Positions 1 through 8,668 of a stretch of DNA of 64,000 bases are shown here, in pieces. The notes beneath the pieces were generated by a model, which was not told the DNA's origin, made no database searches, and worked only from the letters and a program-made list of their open reading frames with translations. Source of the stretch: Duganella levis (lineage in GTDB: Bacteria; Pseudomonadota; Gammaproteobacteria; Burkholderiales; Burkholderiaceae_D); NCBI RefSeq assembly GCF_009857605.1, contig NZ_WWCT01000012.1, forward strand, positions 117,071 to 181,070, read 5' to 3'. The position numbers were made by a program, and so were the translations under genes. Every line of letters begins with the position of its first letter. The first letter of the stretch is position 1.

Positions 1-234
1 CAGGCCGTTCTTGGCTTCGTTTTCCACGGTGGTGTCGGCCGGCTTTTGCTTCATGCCTGGCTCAAAACCGCCGCCCTGGACCATGAAACCGTCGATCACG
101 CGGTGGAAGATGGTGTTGTTGTAGTGGCCGGCTTCCATGTAGGCCAGGAAGTTGGCGACGCTTTTAGGCGCTTTTTCCGCGTCCAGTTCGGCGGTCATGG
201 TGCCCAGATTGGTTTTGATGATTACTTTGGTCAT
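1..234 (-). CDS. ppiB: Peptidyl-prolyl cis-trans isomerase, cytoplasmic cyclophilin (3' end outside window)
   Basis: This is the N-terminal part of a cyclophilin, which catalyses cis-trans isomerisation of proline peptide bonds during protein folding. The protein starts MTKVIIKTNLGTMTAELD and has no signal peptide, so it should be cytoplasmic. The cyclophilin motifs AP(K)SVANFLAY, FHRVIDGFMVQGG and the following acidic stretch can be read before the gene runs off the left edge. The next gene on the same strand encodes a secreted paralogue with nearly the same motifs, so the two probably cover cytoplasm and periplasm. About half of the gene is missing. Family assignment is secure; the symbol follows from the absence of a signal peptide. 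Confidence 0.88.
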   Translation of the reverse strand, partial: MTKVIIKTNLGTMTAELDAEKAPKSVANFLAYMEAGHYNNTIFHRVIDGFMVQGGGFEPGMKQKPADTTVENEAKNGL

Positions 235-278
235 TTTGCTATCCTGAATGGGTTAATGATATCGGCAAGGCCGCTATT

Positions 279-860
279 TTACTGTTTTGGCTGGATTGGT
301 GTCTTCAAAATCGTCGCCGACTTGACCACCACCGGTACTACCGGCACGTTCTGGAACATGCCTTTGTCATCCACCAGCACCGCCTTGATCTTGTCGACGG
401 TCTCCTGGCCCTTGATGACTTTGCCGAAGACGGCATAGCCGCCGCTGCCATCCGGCCCCGGCGCGTCCAGTCCCGCATTGTCTTCGACGTTGATAAACCA
501 CTGCGACGTGGCCGAGTTGGGATCGCCCATGCGCGCCATTGCCAGCGAGTACTTGACGTTGTGCAGGCCGTTGCTGGCTTCCAGCGGAATCGCCTTGTTG
601 GTCGGCTTGCCCTTGAGTTTTTCGTCGTAGCCGCCACCCTGGATCATGAAGCCGTCGATCACGCGGTGGAAAATGGTGTTCTTGTAATAGCCGGATTTAA
701 CGTAGGCGAGGAAGTTATCGACTGATTTGGGCGCCTTGTCGTGGTCCAGTTCCAGCACAATATCGCCCATGGTGGTCTTGAGCTCTACTTGTGGCGTGGC
801 GGCCAGCACGGCGCCGGACAGGGTCAGGCCGACGAGGGCGGTCATCAGTTTTTGGTGCAT
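279..860 (-). CDS. ppiA: Periplasmic peptidyl-prolyl cis-trans isomerase (cyclophilin)
   Basis: A 193-residue cyclophilin with a cleavable signal peptide (MHQKLMTALVGLTLSGAVLAA), so a periplasmic proline isomerase assisting the folding of exported proteins. Family motifs are FHRVIDGFMIQGG, the central MARMGDPNSATSQWFIN and AVFGKVIKGQETVD near the end; the catalytic Arg of FHRV is present. I chose the ATG that follows AGAGGAAG by about seven bases. An in-frame TTG 18 bases further upstream would put charged residues before the signal and is less likely. It lies just upstream of the cytoplasmic cyclophilin gene and reads in the same direction, about 45 bases apart, so the two may be co-transcribed. 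Confidence 0.92.
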   Translation of the reverse strand: MHQKLMTALVGLTLSGAVLAATPQVELKTTMGDIVLELDHDKAPKSVDNFLAYVKSGYYKNTIFHRVIDGFMIQGGGYDEKLKGKPTNKAIPLEASNGLHNVKYSLAMARMGDPNSATSQWFINVEDNAGLDAPGPDGSGGYAVFGKVIKGQETVDKIKAVLVDDKGMFQNVPVVPVVVKSATILKTPIQPKQ

Positions 861-930
861 CGAGCTTCCTCTTATCAATGTTAGATAGGCAAAATCCGAT
901 TACAGATGAGGCCTATGCTGTTTTTATCAA

Positions 931-939
931 TGCTATACT
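931..939 (+). promoter_or_regulatory. Extended -10 promoter element for cysS
   Basis: TGC directly precedes TATACT, which fits an extended -10 element (TGn + TATAAT-like) in the divergent gap between ppiA and cysS. No good -35 is visible at 17 bases, which is typical for extended -10 promoters. It would give a cysS leader of about 135 bases. This is a reading of sequence only. Confidence 0.4.
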
Positions 940-1082
940 TTGGTCATTCTACCCCTTAGAAGGTGGAAACAAGAACATTCCCGAGGTTCCCCCAGGCACA
1001 TGATGACGACAGGTGCGCGCGGTTTCACCAGTGCGCCAGGCCATCGTATTGCCCGGGACCTCCAGCAAAACGCAAGAGTCCG

Positions 1083-2471
1083 ATGAGCAATTTAAAGATT
1101 TACAACACGCTGGCACGTGACAAGCAGACCTTCGTACCGATCGAGCCGGGCAAAGTCCGCATGTACGTCTGCGGCATGACCATCTATGATTACTGCCACA
1201 TCGGCCACGCCCGCATGATGATGGCGTTTGACGTCATGTACCGCTGGCTGCTGGCCTCCGGCTATCAGGTCACTTACGCCCGTAACATCACCGACATCGA
1301 CGACAAGATCATCAAGCGCGCGGTGGAAAATGGCGAGACCATCACCCAGCTGACCACTCGCTTTACCCAGTACATGGACGAAGACACCAATGCGCTCGGC
1401 ATCCTGCCGCCGACGCAGGTGCCGCGCGCCACCGAATATGTGCCGCAAATGCTGGCGCTGATCGAGACGCTGGAGTCGAAAGACCTGGCGTACCAGGGCG
1501 AGGATGGCGACGTCAATTATGCGGTGCGTAACTTCCCGAACTATGGCCGCCTGTCGGGCAAGTCGCTGGACGACCTGCGCGCCGGCGAGCGCGTCGATGT
1601 GAACACCGGCAAGCGCGATCCGCTCGACTTCGTGCTGTGGAAAGCCGCCAAGGAATCCGAGCCGGAAGAGGCCAAGTGGAATTCCAAGTGGGGCAAGGGC
1701 CGTCCGGGCTGGCACATCGAGTGCTCGGCCATGTGCTCGGCACTGCTGGGCGAACATTTCGACATCCACGGCGGCGGCGCGGACTTGCAGTTCCCGCACC
1801 ACGAAAACGAAATCGCGCAGTCGGAAGGCGCGTTCGGCCACCAGATGGTCAACTACTGGGTGCACAACGGTTTCGTGCGCGTGGATAACGAGAAAATGTC
1901 CAAATCGCTGGGCAACTTCTTCACCATCCGCGACGTGCTGAAGAAGTACGACGCCGAAGTGGTGCGCTTCTTCATCCTGCGCGCCCACTACCGCAGCCCG
2001 CTGAACTATTCGGACGCCCATCTGGACGACGCCCGTGGCGCGCTGACCCGCCTGTACACCGCGCTGGACGGCGTGGAAGGCGACGGCCAGCCGCTCGACT
2101 GGCAAGAAGAACACGCAGCCCGCTTCGCTGAAGCGATGGACGACGACTTCAACACGCCGCTGGCCGTGGCCGCGCTGTTCGACCTGGTGACCGAGCTGAA
2201 CAAGTCGAAATCGCCGGTGCTGGCACGCCAGCTGAAAGAATTGGCCGCCGTGATCGGCCTGTTGCAGCGCAGCGCGCAGCAATTCCGCCAGGCTGCAGTG
2301 GGTGACGCCGGCGGCGACGATGGCGCCATCGAGGCCGCCATTGTGCAGCGCGCGGAAGCCAAGAAAGCCCGCAACTTCGCCGAATCGGACAAGATCCGCG
2401 CCGATCTGCTGGCCCAGGGCGTGATCCTCGAAGACAAGCCTGACGGCACCACCAACTGGCGCCGCGCATAA
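1083..2471 (+). CDS. cysS: Cysteinyl-tRNA synthetase
   Basis: A class I aminoacyl-tRNA synthetase of 462 residues, the normal length for CysRS, which charges tRNA-Cys in the cytoplasm. The HIGH signature is CHIGH at residues 38-42, the KMSKS loop is KMSKSLGNF near residue 270, and the zinc-site Cys30 (YVCGMT) and the later GWHIECSAM and [11 protein letters not shown] motifs are all present. I chose the ATG giving [14 protein letters not shown], which matches where family members begin; the reading frame stays open upstream but that extension looks unlike the family. It is followed after two bases by the DNA glycosylase gene, suggesting co-transcription. Confidence 0.98.
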   Translation: MSNLKIYNTLARDKQTFVPIEPGKVRMYVCGMTIYDYCHIGHARMMMAFDVMYRWLLASGYQVTYARNITDIDDKIIKRAVENGETITQLTTRFTQYMDEDTNALGILPPTQVPRATEYVPQMLALIETLESKDLAYQGEDGDVNYAVRNFPNYGRLSGKSLDDLRAGERVDVNTGKRDPLDFVLWKAAKESEPEEAKWNSKWGKGRPGWHIECSAMCSALLGEHFDIHGGGADLQFPHHENEIAQSEGAFGHQMVNYWVHNGFVRVDNEKMSKSLGNFFTIRDVLKKYDAEVVRFFILRAHYRSPLNYSDAHLDDARGALTRLYTALDGVEGDGQPLDWQEEHAARFAEAMDDDFNTPLAVAALFDLVTELNKSKSPVLARQLKELAAVIGLLQRSAQQFRQAAVGDAGGDDGAIEAAIVQRAEAKKARNFAESDKIRADLLAQGVILEDKPDGTTNWRRA

Positions 2472-2473
2472 TT

Positions 2474-3133
2474 ATGGTCAACGCCAAGGATAACGAGGGC
2501 GCAGCCAGCCCGGTATCGGCCGTTCCGCCGTACTGGGAGCAAGCCAAGATCGAGCTGATGAAGCGGGACCGCATCATGAACAAGCTCATCCCGCAGTTCG
2601 GCGACCTGCACCTCGTGGGCCACCACGACCCGTTTACCACCTTGGCGCGCTCCATCGTCGGCCAGCAGGTGACCGCCAAGGTGGCGGATGTCGCCTGGAA
2701 AAAGCTGCTGGTGATCAGCCCGAAATGCTCGCCGGCGCAGATCATCAAGGCCGGCGCCGAGCAGTTGAGCGCTTGCGGCCTGTCCAAGCGCAAGACCGAG
2801 TACATCCTCGACCTGGCCGACCACTTCAAGAACAAGCGCGTGCATACGGCCCAGTGGGACCAGATGGACGACGAGGCCGTGATCGCCGAGCTGGTGCAGA
2901 TCCGCGGCATCGGCCGCTGGACAGCCGAGATGTTTTTGATATTTAATCTGCTGCGCCCCAACGTTTTGCCGCTGGACGACCCCGGTCTGATCCAGGGCAT
3001 CAGCCAGAATTACTTCTCCGGCGAACCGGTCTCGCGCAGCGATGCGCGCGAGGTGTCGGCCAACTGGGAGCCGTACCGGACCGTCGCCACGTGGTACTTA
3101 TGGCGTAGTTTGGATCCGGTTGCTGTAGAATAG
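2474..3133 (+). CDS. DNA-3-methyladenine glycosylase II-type (HhH-GPD)
   Basis: A 219-residue base-excision repair glycosylase of the HhH-GPD superfamily, related to AlkA, which removes alkylated purines from DNA. The helix-hairpin-helix reads QIRGIGRWTAEMF, and the catalytic Asp is in the following LPLDDPGL. The segment SIVGQQVTAKVA near residue 55 is the conserved first helix region. It lacks the N-terminal TBP-like domain of E. coli AlkA (282 aa), so it belongs to the short single-domain branch. It starts two bases after the cysS stop, an arrangement that implies an operon. Assignment to the superfamily is secure; the exact lesion specificity is inferred. Confidence 0.9.
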   Translation: MVNAKDNEGAASPVSAVPPYWEQAKIELMKRDRIMNKLIPQFGDLHLVGHHDPFTTLARSIVGQQVTAKVADVAWKKLLVISPKCSPAQIIKAGAEQLSACGLSKRKTEYILDLADHFKNKRVHTAQWDQMDDEAVIAELVQIRGIGRWTAEMFLIFNLLRPNVLPLDDPGLIQGISQNYFSGEPVSRSDAREVSANWEPYRTVATWYLWRSLDPVAVE

Positions 3134-3217
3134 ATACTCTAATCGCTGCGCGAGGCCTTTTTGTGCCCGTCACAAGCGGGCCACTATGCCGCAGCCGAGA
3201 ATAAACACGGAGGTACA

Positions 3218-4192
3218 ATGACCAAAACGACTTTCCTCAATTTTGAGCAACCGATTGCTGAACTCGACGGCAAGATCGAAGAATTGCGCTTCGTCCAGGA
3301 CGATTCGGCAGTCGATATCTCTGAGGAGATCGACCGTCTGGCCAAAAAGAGCCAGCAACTGACCAAAGACATCTACGCCAAGCTGACGCCATGGCAGGTT
3401 TCGCAGATCGCGCGTCACCCGCAACGTCCATACACCATGGACTACGTCAACGAAATCTTCACCGACTTCCACGAACTGCACGGCGACCGCACCTATGCGG
3501 ACGACCTGTCGGTGGTCGGCGGCCTGGCGCGCTTCAACGGCCAGGCTTGCATGGTGATCGGCCACCAGAAGGGCCGCGACACCAAAGAACGCGCACTGCG
3601 CAACTTCGGCATGCCGAAGCCGGAAGGCTACCGCAAGGCCATGCGCCTGATGAAGCTGGCCGAGAAGTTCGGCATTCCGGTGTTTACGTTTGTGGATACG
3701 CCGGGCGCCTTCCCGGGCATCGACGCGGAAGAGCGCGGCCAGTCGGAAGCGATCGGCCACAACCTGTATGTGATGGCGGAACTGAAAGTGCCGCTGATCG
3801 CCACCATCATCGGCGAAGGCGGCTCCGGCGGCGCGCTGGCGATTGCCGTGGCCGACCAGGTCATCATGCTGCAATACGCGACCTACTCGGTGATCTCGCC
3901 GGAAGGCTGCGCCTCGATCCTGTGGAAGACCTCGGAACGCGCGGCCGATGCGGCTGAAGCCCTGGGCCTGACCGCGCATCGTCTGAAAGCGATCGGCCTG
4001 ATCGACAAGATCGTCAGCGAACCGCTGGGCGGCGCGCATCGCGATCCGAAACAGATGGCAACGCTGCTGAAACGCGCACTGGCGGACTCGCTGCGCCAGT
4101 TCCACGGCATGAAAACCAAAGACCTGCTGGAAGCCCGTCACGAAAAACTGATGAGCTACGGTAAGTTCAAAGAGACCACGCCGCAGGAATAA
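3218..4192 (+). CDS. accA: Acetyl-CoA carboxylase carboxyltransferase subunit alpha
   Basis: A 324-residue protein that with AccD transfers the carboxyl group from biotin carboxyl carrier protein to acetyl-CoA, the first committed step of fatty acid synthesis. The family sequence is clear from [17 protein letters not shown] through [21 protein letters not shown] and the oxyanion-hole-like [13 protein letters not shown]. The ATG is preceded by GGAGG at five bases, which fixes the start over the longer open frame. It is followed by a pair of inverted REP-like repeats and then by tilS. The order accA-tilS-lysC is common in Burkholderiales. Confidence 0.98.
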   Translation: MTKTTFLNFEQPIAELDGKIEELRFVQDDSAVDISEEIDRLAKKSQQLTKDIYAKLTPWQVSQIARHPQRPYTMDYVNEIFTDFHELHGDRTYADDLSVVGGLARFNGQACMVIGHQKGRDTKERALRNFGMPKPEGYRKAMRLMKLAEKFGIPVFTFVDTPGAFPGIDAEERGQSEAIGHNLYVMAELKVPLIATIIGEGGSGGALAIAVADQVIMLQYATYSVISPEGCASILWKTSERAADAAEALGLTAHRLKAIGLIDKIVSEPLGGAHRDPKQMATLLKRALADSLRQFHGMKTKDLLEARHEKLMSYGKFKETTPQE

Positions 4193-4202
4193 TTTACTCA
4201 GC

Positions 4203-4263
4203 ATGGACCCCGGCTTACGCCGGGGCGACGCCCGCCGTCATCCCGGCGCAAGCCGGGATCCAT
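4203..4263. repeat. Inverted pair of REP-like palindromic elements
   Basis: Two 28-base units face each other: the first reads ATGGACCCCGGCTTACGCCG..., and the reverse complement of the second reads ATGGATCCCGGCTTGCGCCG.... Each unit is itself a small hairpin around CCCGGC-TT-GCCGGG. They occupy 4203-4230 and 4236-4263 with a five-base spacer, between accA and tilS. This is the layout of bacterial REP (repetitive extragenic palindrome) doublets; it may also act as a terminator or mRNA-stabilising structure for accA. Confidence 0.8.
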
Positions 4264-4321
4264 ACACCATCGCCGGGAGCACGCAATTGCGCTGCTCCCG
4301 GTTTGCATTTCGGAGTCACGA

Positions 4322-5737
4322 TTGAAGCAGCAAAAGCCCACCCTCACGTCCACCTTTGAGCAAGCCGTGTCCGCCGCCCGCGCGCAGCGCGGCACAGGCG
4401 AGGGCGCCACGCCGCGCATCGCCATCGCCCTCAGCGGCGGCCTGGACTCGTCGGCGCTGCTGCACCTGGCGCACGCCTATGCCCAGCAGCACGAGCTGAC
4501 GCTGTGCGCCCTCCACATCCATCACGGCCTCAGCCCCAACGCCGATGCCTGGCTGGCCCACTGCGAACAGCAATGCGCCGCGCTCAACATCTCGTTTGAA
4601 GCGCGCCGCATCCAGCTGCAAGACGCCAAAAAATCCGGCACCGAAGCCGCCGCCCGCAAAGCCCGCTACGCCGCCCTCGGCGCGCTGTGCAAGGAACACG
4701 ACGCCCAACTGCTGCTGACCGCCCACCACCTGGACGACCAGGCTGAAACCGTGCTGCTGCAACTGCTGCGCGGCTCCGGCCCGGCCGGCTTGTCCGGCAT
4801 GGACGCCGCCAACACCGCCGCCAGCCTGCTGCAAAACGACAACCTCGTCATGGCCCGCCCGCTGCTGCAAGTCGCGCGCAAGCAGCTGGAAAGCTATGTC
4901 GCGCAACAGGGTGTAACCCACATTCACGACGAATCCAACGACGACCCGCGCTACGCCCGCAACGCGCTGCGTCACACCGTGATGCCGGCGCTGGAGCAGC
5001 ATTTCCCCGGCTTCCAGGAACGCTTCGCCCGCAGCGCCCAGCACGCGCAATCGGCGACCCGCCTGCTGACCGAACTGGCCGAGCAAGACTTGATCGCCAC
5101 GCAAGACGGCGACCAGCTCGACATCAGCAAGCTGCGCGCGCTGAGCCAGGACCGCGCCTACAACCTGCTGCGCCACTGGTTCGCCACGCGCGGCTACAGC
5201 ATGCCGAGCACCGCCTGGCTGGCCGAGATGCTGACCCAGCTGCTGGAAGCCAAATACGACGCCCAACTGCTGGTCACCCACCCCGACTGCCACGTGCGCC
5301 GCTACCGCGACCGCCTGCACCTGACGCCCAAGCTGGCCGAGCTGGAAGGCCAGCGCGAAGACCAGTTCGACGACAAGCCCGGCACCGCCTTCCGCTGGAA
5401 CGGCGAAACCGAACTGGCGTTCCCGGCCTACGGCGGCATCCTGCACTTTGAGGCGGTCGAGGAGGGCCAGGATGGCCTCGATCCCGACTGGCTTCGCAGC
5501 CAGCCGCTGCTGATCGAATTCCGCCGTGGCGGCGAAAAACTCAAGCCGGCGCACAACCGGCCAACCCGCGCCATTAAATACCACTACCAGGCGCTGGATA
5601 TTCCGGCCTGGGAGCGCGGCCGCCTGCCTGTGGTCAAAAATGCCAAAGAACTGCTGTTCGCCGCCGGCATCGGCATGGACTGCCACCATCTGAGCAATGG
5701 GGCAGGGCGGATTCGCCTGCGTTGGCAAGCTGTATAG
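4322..5737 (+). CDS. tilS: tRNA(Ile)-lysidine synthetase
   Basis: A 471-residue N-type ATP pyrophosphatase that converts the wobble cytidine of tRNA-Ile(CAU) to lysidine, so that it reads AUA codons. The PP-loop is ALSGGLDSSALLHLAHAY near residues 37-54. The TAHHLDDQAETVLLQLLRGSG motif is intact, and the C-terminal TilS domain (EFRRGGEKLKPAHNR) is present. It uses a TTG start: GGAG lies six bases upstream and no in-frame ATG occurs before the PP-loop. It is the length expected for the two-domain family with a C-terminal extension. It stands between accA and lysC. Confidence 0.96.
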   Translation: MKQQKPTLTSTFEQAVSAARAQRGTGEGATPRIAIALSGGLDSSALLHLAHAYAQQHELTLCALHIHHGLSPNADAWLAHCEQQCAALNISFEARRIQLQDAKKSGTEAAARKARYAALGALCKEHDAQLLLTAHHLDDQAETVLLQLLRGSGPAGLSGMDAANTAASLLQNDNLVMARPLLQVARKQLESYVAQQGVTHIHDESNDDPRYARNALRHTVMPALEQHFPGFQERFARSAQHAQSATRLLTELAEQDLIATQDGDQLDISKLRALSQDRAYNLLRHWFATRGYSMPSTAWLAEMLTQLLEAKYDAQLLVTHPDCHVRRYRDRLHLTPKLAELEGQREDQFDDKPGTAFRWNGETELAFPAYGGILHFEAVEEGQDGLDPDWLRSQPLLIEFRRGGEKLKPAHNRPTRAIKYHYQALDIPAWERGRLPVVKNAKELLFAAGIGMDCHHLSNGAGRIRLRWQAV

Positions 5738-5881
5738 ACATTGAGGCGCTTTCTGCCGAATTTTGTATGTAGATATGTCTATTCAGTATGAGATTATGAG
5801 TTTTTTGACTTGTTATTTTGCACTGCGGCAGGTAGAGTTTAGGGTTCTATTTACCTTTATTTGAGCGGAAAACTCTCTGTT

Positions 5882-7129
5882 ATGGCTTTAATCGTGCACA
5901 AATATGGCGGTACGTCGATGGGTTCGACGGACCGTATCAAGAACGTCGCGCGGCGTGTCGCCAAGTGGCATGACGCCGGACACCGCATTGTGGTCGTGCC
6001 GTCGGCAATGTCGGGCGAGACCAACCGCCTGATCGGCCTCGCCAAGGAAATCCAATCGCAGCCGGACCCGCGCGAACTGGACATGATCGCCGCCACCGGC
6101 GAACAAGTCTCGGTCGGCCTGCTGTCGATGGCGCTGCAAGCGATCGGCAAGAAAGCGGTCGGCTACGCCGGCTGGCAAGTCGCGATTAAAACCGATTCCG
6201 CCTACACCAAGGCCCGCATCCAGTCGATCGACAACGACAAGGTCAACCGCGATCTGGACGACGGCAAGATCGTCATCATCACCGGCTTCCAGGGCGTGGA
6301 TGAGGAAGACAACATCACCACGCTGGGCCGCGGCGGTTCGGACACCTCGGCCGTGGCGATTGCCGCAGCCATGAAGGCCGACGAATGCCTGATCTTCACC
6401 GACGTAGACGGCGTGTACACCACCGATCCACGCGTGGTGTCGGAAGCGCGCCGGCTGAAGGCGATCACGTTTGAAGAAATGCTGGAACTGGCGTCGCTGG
6501 GCTCGAAAGTGCTGCAGACCCGTTCGGTGGAATTCGCCGGCAACTACCGCGTGCCGACCCGCGTGCTGTCGTCGCTGACCGACCCGATGCTGGACCTGGA
6601 AGTGGAAGCCAACTCGGGCACCCTGATTTCGTTTGAGGAAGATAAAAACATGGAACAAGCAGTCATCTCCGGTATCGCCTTTAACCGCGATGAAGCCAAA
6701 ATCACCGTGCTGGGCGTGCCGGACCGTCCGGGCGTGGCCTACCACATCCTGGGCCCGGTGGCCGAAGCCAACATCGAAGTCGACATGATCATCCAGAACC
6801 AGTCGGTGGATGGCAAGACGGACTTCACCTTCACCGTGCCGCGCAACGACTTCCAGCGCGCGCTGGACGTGCTGAACAGCTCGAAGGAATCGCTGGGTGC
6901 GGCCAGCATCGCCGGCGACGCCAAAGTATCGAAAATCTCGGTGGTCGGCGTGGGCATGCGTTCGCACGTTGGCGTGGCATCGAAAATGTTCCGCACCTTG
7001 TCGGAAGAGGGCATCAACATCATGATGATTTCGACGTCGGAAATCAAAATTTCGGTGCTGATCGACGAGAAATACATGGAACTGGCCGTACGCGCGCTGC
7101 ACAAAGCGTTCGAACTGGAAAAGGCATAA
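5882..7129 (+). CDS. lysC: Aspartate kinase
   Basis: A 415-residue aspartokinase, which phosphorylates aspartate at the head of the lysine, threonine and methionine pathway. It begins MALIVHKYGGTSMG, with the family KYGGTS motif. The kinase domain contains TTLGRGGSDTSAVAIAA, FTDVDGVYTTDPR and KVLQTRSVEFA, and two tandem ACT domains follow from about residue 265 (ITVLGVPDRPGVA and ISVVGVGMRSHVGVA), which implies feedback control by lysine and/or threonine. The 144-base AT-rich gap before it should hold its promoter, but I cannot assign -35/-10 boxes with confidence. A tRNA-Ser gene follows. Confidence 0.97.
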   Translation: MALIVHKYGGTSMGSTDRIKNVARRVAKWHDAGHRIVVVPSAMSGETNRLIGLAKEIQSQPDPRELDMIAATGEQVSVGLLSMALQAIGKKAVGYAGWQVAIKTDSAYTKARIQSIDNDKVNRDLDDGKIVIITGFQGVDEEDNITTLGRGGSDTSAVAIAAAMKADECLIFTDVDGVYTTDPRVVSEARRLKAITFEEMLELASLGSKVLQTRSVEFAGNYRVPTRVLSSLTDPMLDLEVEANSGTLISFEEDKNMEQAVISGIAFNRDEAKITVLGVPDRPGVAYHILGPVAEANIEVDMIIQNQSVDGKTDFTFTVPRNDFQRALDVLNSSKESLGAASIAGDAKVSKISVVGVGMRSHVGVASKMFRTLSEEGINIMMISTSEIKISVLIDEKYMELAVRALHKAFELEKA

Positions 7130-7156
7130 ATTTTTCAAAAAAATGGTCTGCTGTCC

Positions 7157-7185
7157 TTGACCAGATCATTTTCGGTCTATACCAT
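7157..7185 (+). promoter_or_regulatory. Promoter of the first tRNA-Ser gene
   Basis: TTGACC and TACCAT are separated by exactly 17 bases. The second tRNA-Ser copy has TTGACC-N17-TATCAT at the matching place, so the boxes are conserved between the duplicates although the spacer sequence has diverged. A shared leader segment (ACATAGTTGAGYAATCGACTA) follows just before each mature tRNA. Confidence 0.72.
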
Positions 7186-7242
7186 GGCGGTCGTCTGCTC
7201 TGGTGCGCAAGGACTGGAAAGACATAGTTGAGTAATCGACTA

Positions 7243-7335
7243 GGAGACGTGGCCGAGTGGCCGAAGGCACATCCCTGCTAAGGATGCATACGGCTTATAC
7301 CTGTATCGTGGGTTCGAATCCCACCGTCTCCGCCA
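7243..7335 (+). tRNA. tRNA-Ser (anticodon GCU), copy 1
   Basis: A 93-base class II tRNA. The acceptor stem pairs GGAGACG with CGTCTCC, followed by discriminator G and an encoded CCA. The anticodon stem CATCC/GGATG encloses the loop CTGCTAA with anticodon GCT, and a long variable arm (CATACGGCTTATACCTGTATCG) follows, as expected for serine. The T arm is GTGGGTTCGAATCCCAC. An identical gene lies 5.6 kb downstream. Confidence 0.97.
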
Positions 7336-7343
7336 GAACAAAC

Positions 7344-7373
7344 AAAAAAGCCTCCCCTGCGGGAGGCTTTTTT
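7344..7373 (+). terminator. Rho-independent terminator after tRNA-Ser copy 1
   Basis: The perfect stem GCCTCCC / GGGAGGC with loop CTGC is flanked by six A on the left and six T on the right. It lies eight bases after the tRNA 3' end. Confidence 0.9.
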
Positions 7374-7537
7374 GTTTGGCCGGCCCCAGGCGCTCCGAAT
7401 CGCCCAGCTGCCGACGTCATCTCAGGCAGCACAAGGTGGGGCCGTAAGATAGCCGTAAGGCTAAAAGATGAGGCAAATCATACAGTTCAGTCTGCTGGGA
7501 ACGCGTTGGGGAATGCGTACCGTTAATGGAGACTGCC

Positions 7538-8326
7538 ATGAATGCCCATCTTGAGCTGATGAACAACGAAGTCTGCCCGACGCCAACCGCCGACCGCATG
7601 CGCCGCGCCGCCACACTGATATTAAGCAGCCCCACCTTTGCCAAAGCGCCGCGCATGCGGCAGCTGCTGTCCTTTCTGATCGATGCCAAACTGGCCGGCA
7701 GCGCCGACCAGTTGAGTGAGTACGCCATCGGCCTTGCCGTGTTCCGGCGCGATCCGCGCGTCTACGACACCGCGCTCGATCCGGTGGTGCGGGTGCAGAC
7801 CGGGCGCTTGCGCGAGCGGCTTGCGGATTACTACCGCGCGGTGGGCGAGCCGGACCTGGCGGAAATTTCCATCCCCACCGGAGGCTACGAGCCGCAGGTG
7901 GTCGGCCCGGCTGGCCCGGCCGCCAACGATGGCCTGAGGCTGCATCTGGCGCCACTGCGGGACTTGAGCCGGGTCAGCGGCAGCGATGCTTTCTTATGGG
8001 GGCTGGAGGAGGAACTGAGCGCGCGGCTGTACCGGACATTCGGCGCGGCAGTCATGGTGCAAGACTCGCAGTCTGGCATGCACGCCGGCGCGACCGCCAC
8101 CTGCTACCGGGTGGAAGGCAGCCTGCGCGTCGAGGCGGGACGCGCGCGCGCCTGCATGCGGCTGGTGGAGACGGGGGCCGGGAAAATCGCCTGGGTGGCG
8201 CAGTTTGATTGCGACGGCGACCTGGGCATGGCGCGACAGGAGGCGCTGGCCGGCGACATCTGCGCCGGCTTGTCACGCTACCTTACAGTTGCGGCGGCAC
8301 GTTGGTCTCCTGCGGATCGTCCTTGA
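7538..8326 (+). CDS. Uncharacterised protein with the N-terminal domain found in TolB-like/adenylate-cyclase-type regulators
   Basis: A 262-residue soluble-looking protein of unknown role. Residues about 20-110 carry a pattern I know from the N termini of large TolB/TPR-type signalling proteins: SEYAIGLAVFRRDPRVYD, then DPVVRVQTGRLRERLADYY and EISIPTGGYEP. The rest (LAPLRDLSRVSGSDAFLWGLEEELSARLYRTFGA...) resembles the region where TolB-type proteins begin, and it ends without TPR repeats, so this looks like a short stand-alone version. The chosen ATG has GGAGA seven bases upstream; another ATG lies 12 bases earlier. It converges on, and overlaps by 44 bases, the small gene on the other strand. 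Function not known. Confidence 0.72.
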   Translation: MNAHLELMNNEVCPTPTADRMRRAATLILSSPTFAKAPRMRQLLSFLIDAKLAGSADQLSEYAIGLAVFRRDPRVYDTALDPVVRVQTGRLRERLADYYRAVGEPDLAEISIPTGGYEPQVVGPAGPAANDGLRLHLAPLRDLSRVSGSDAFLWGLEEELSARLYRTFGAAVMVQDSQSGMHAGATATCYRVEGSLRVEAGRARACMRLVETGAGKIAWVAQFDCDGDLGMARQEALAGDICAGLSRYLTVAAARWSPADRP

Positions 8327-8660
8327 ATTGGTCCGTCGTCAAGGTGTTCAAGAACAGCAGGTAGAAACGGTGAATGCTGTGGCGGTCATGATGAGGATTG
8401 ATGGTCATCAGGGACAGCGAAAACGGTCCCGGCACCGTGCTCAGCGCCGGGCCCTCGATCGCTTCGATGCCTGTGATGCACCAGCCGTCCTCGGACGAGC
8501 GGAAGTCCAGGGCAAACAGACACTTGGTGGGACGGTCGATGGGCAGGTTGATGAACGGCTTGGTTACCGGCCCGCCGGTGCTGGCATCGAAGTAGGTGTA
8601 ATCGACGCGGCCGGGGTTGATCGAGACCAATACCGGGAATTGTGCTGGTGCGGTAGACAT
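8283..8660 (-). CDS. Small hypothetical protein encoded downstream of the STAND-type regulator
   Basis: A 125-residue protein that I do not recognise. It begins MSTAPAQFPVLVSINPGRVDY, is rich in beta-type and aromatic residues (DYTYFDASTGGPVTKPF; FALDFRSSEDGWCITGIE), and has no signal peptide or membrane segment. A good ribosome site (AAGGAG, five bases before the ATG) supports the start. It begins eight bases after the stop of the large regulator gene on the same strand, so the two are almost certainly co-transcribed. Its 3' end overlaps the convergent gene. Its role may be tied to the regulator, but nothing in the sequence says how. Confidence 0.7.
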   Translation of the reverse strand: MSTAPAQFPVLVSINPGRVDYTYFDASTGGPVTKPFINLPIDRPTKCLFALDFRSSEDGWCITGIEAIEGPALSTVPGPFSLSLMTINPHHDRHSIHRFYLLFLNTLTTDQFKDDPQETNVPPQL

Positions 8661-8668
8661 AATGCTCC

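Noticed and set aside
5738..5881. Lysine riboswitch in the lysC leader
   Set aside because: The 144-base gap is AT-rich and shows no long paired elements; lysine riboswitches are not expected in this group.
7257..7526. Open frames running through the tRNA-Ser genes (also 12909-13124)
   Set aside because: They translate the tRNA itself, begin inside it and have no ribosome site; the tRNA folds fully explain the sequence.
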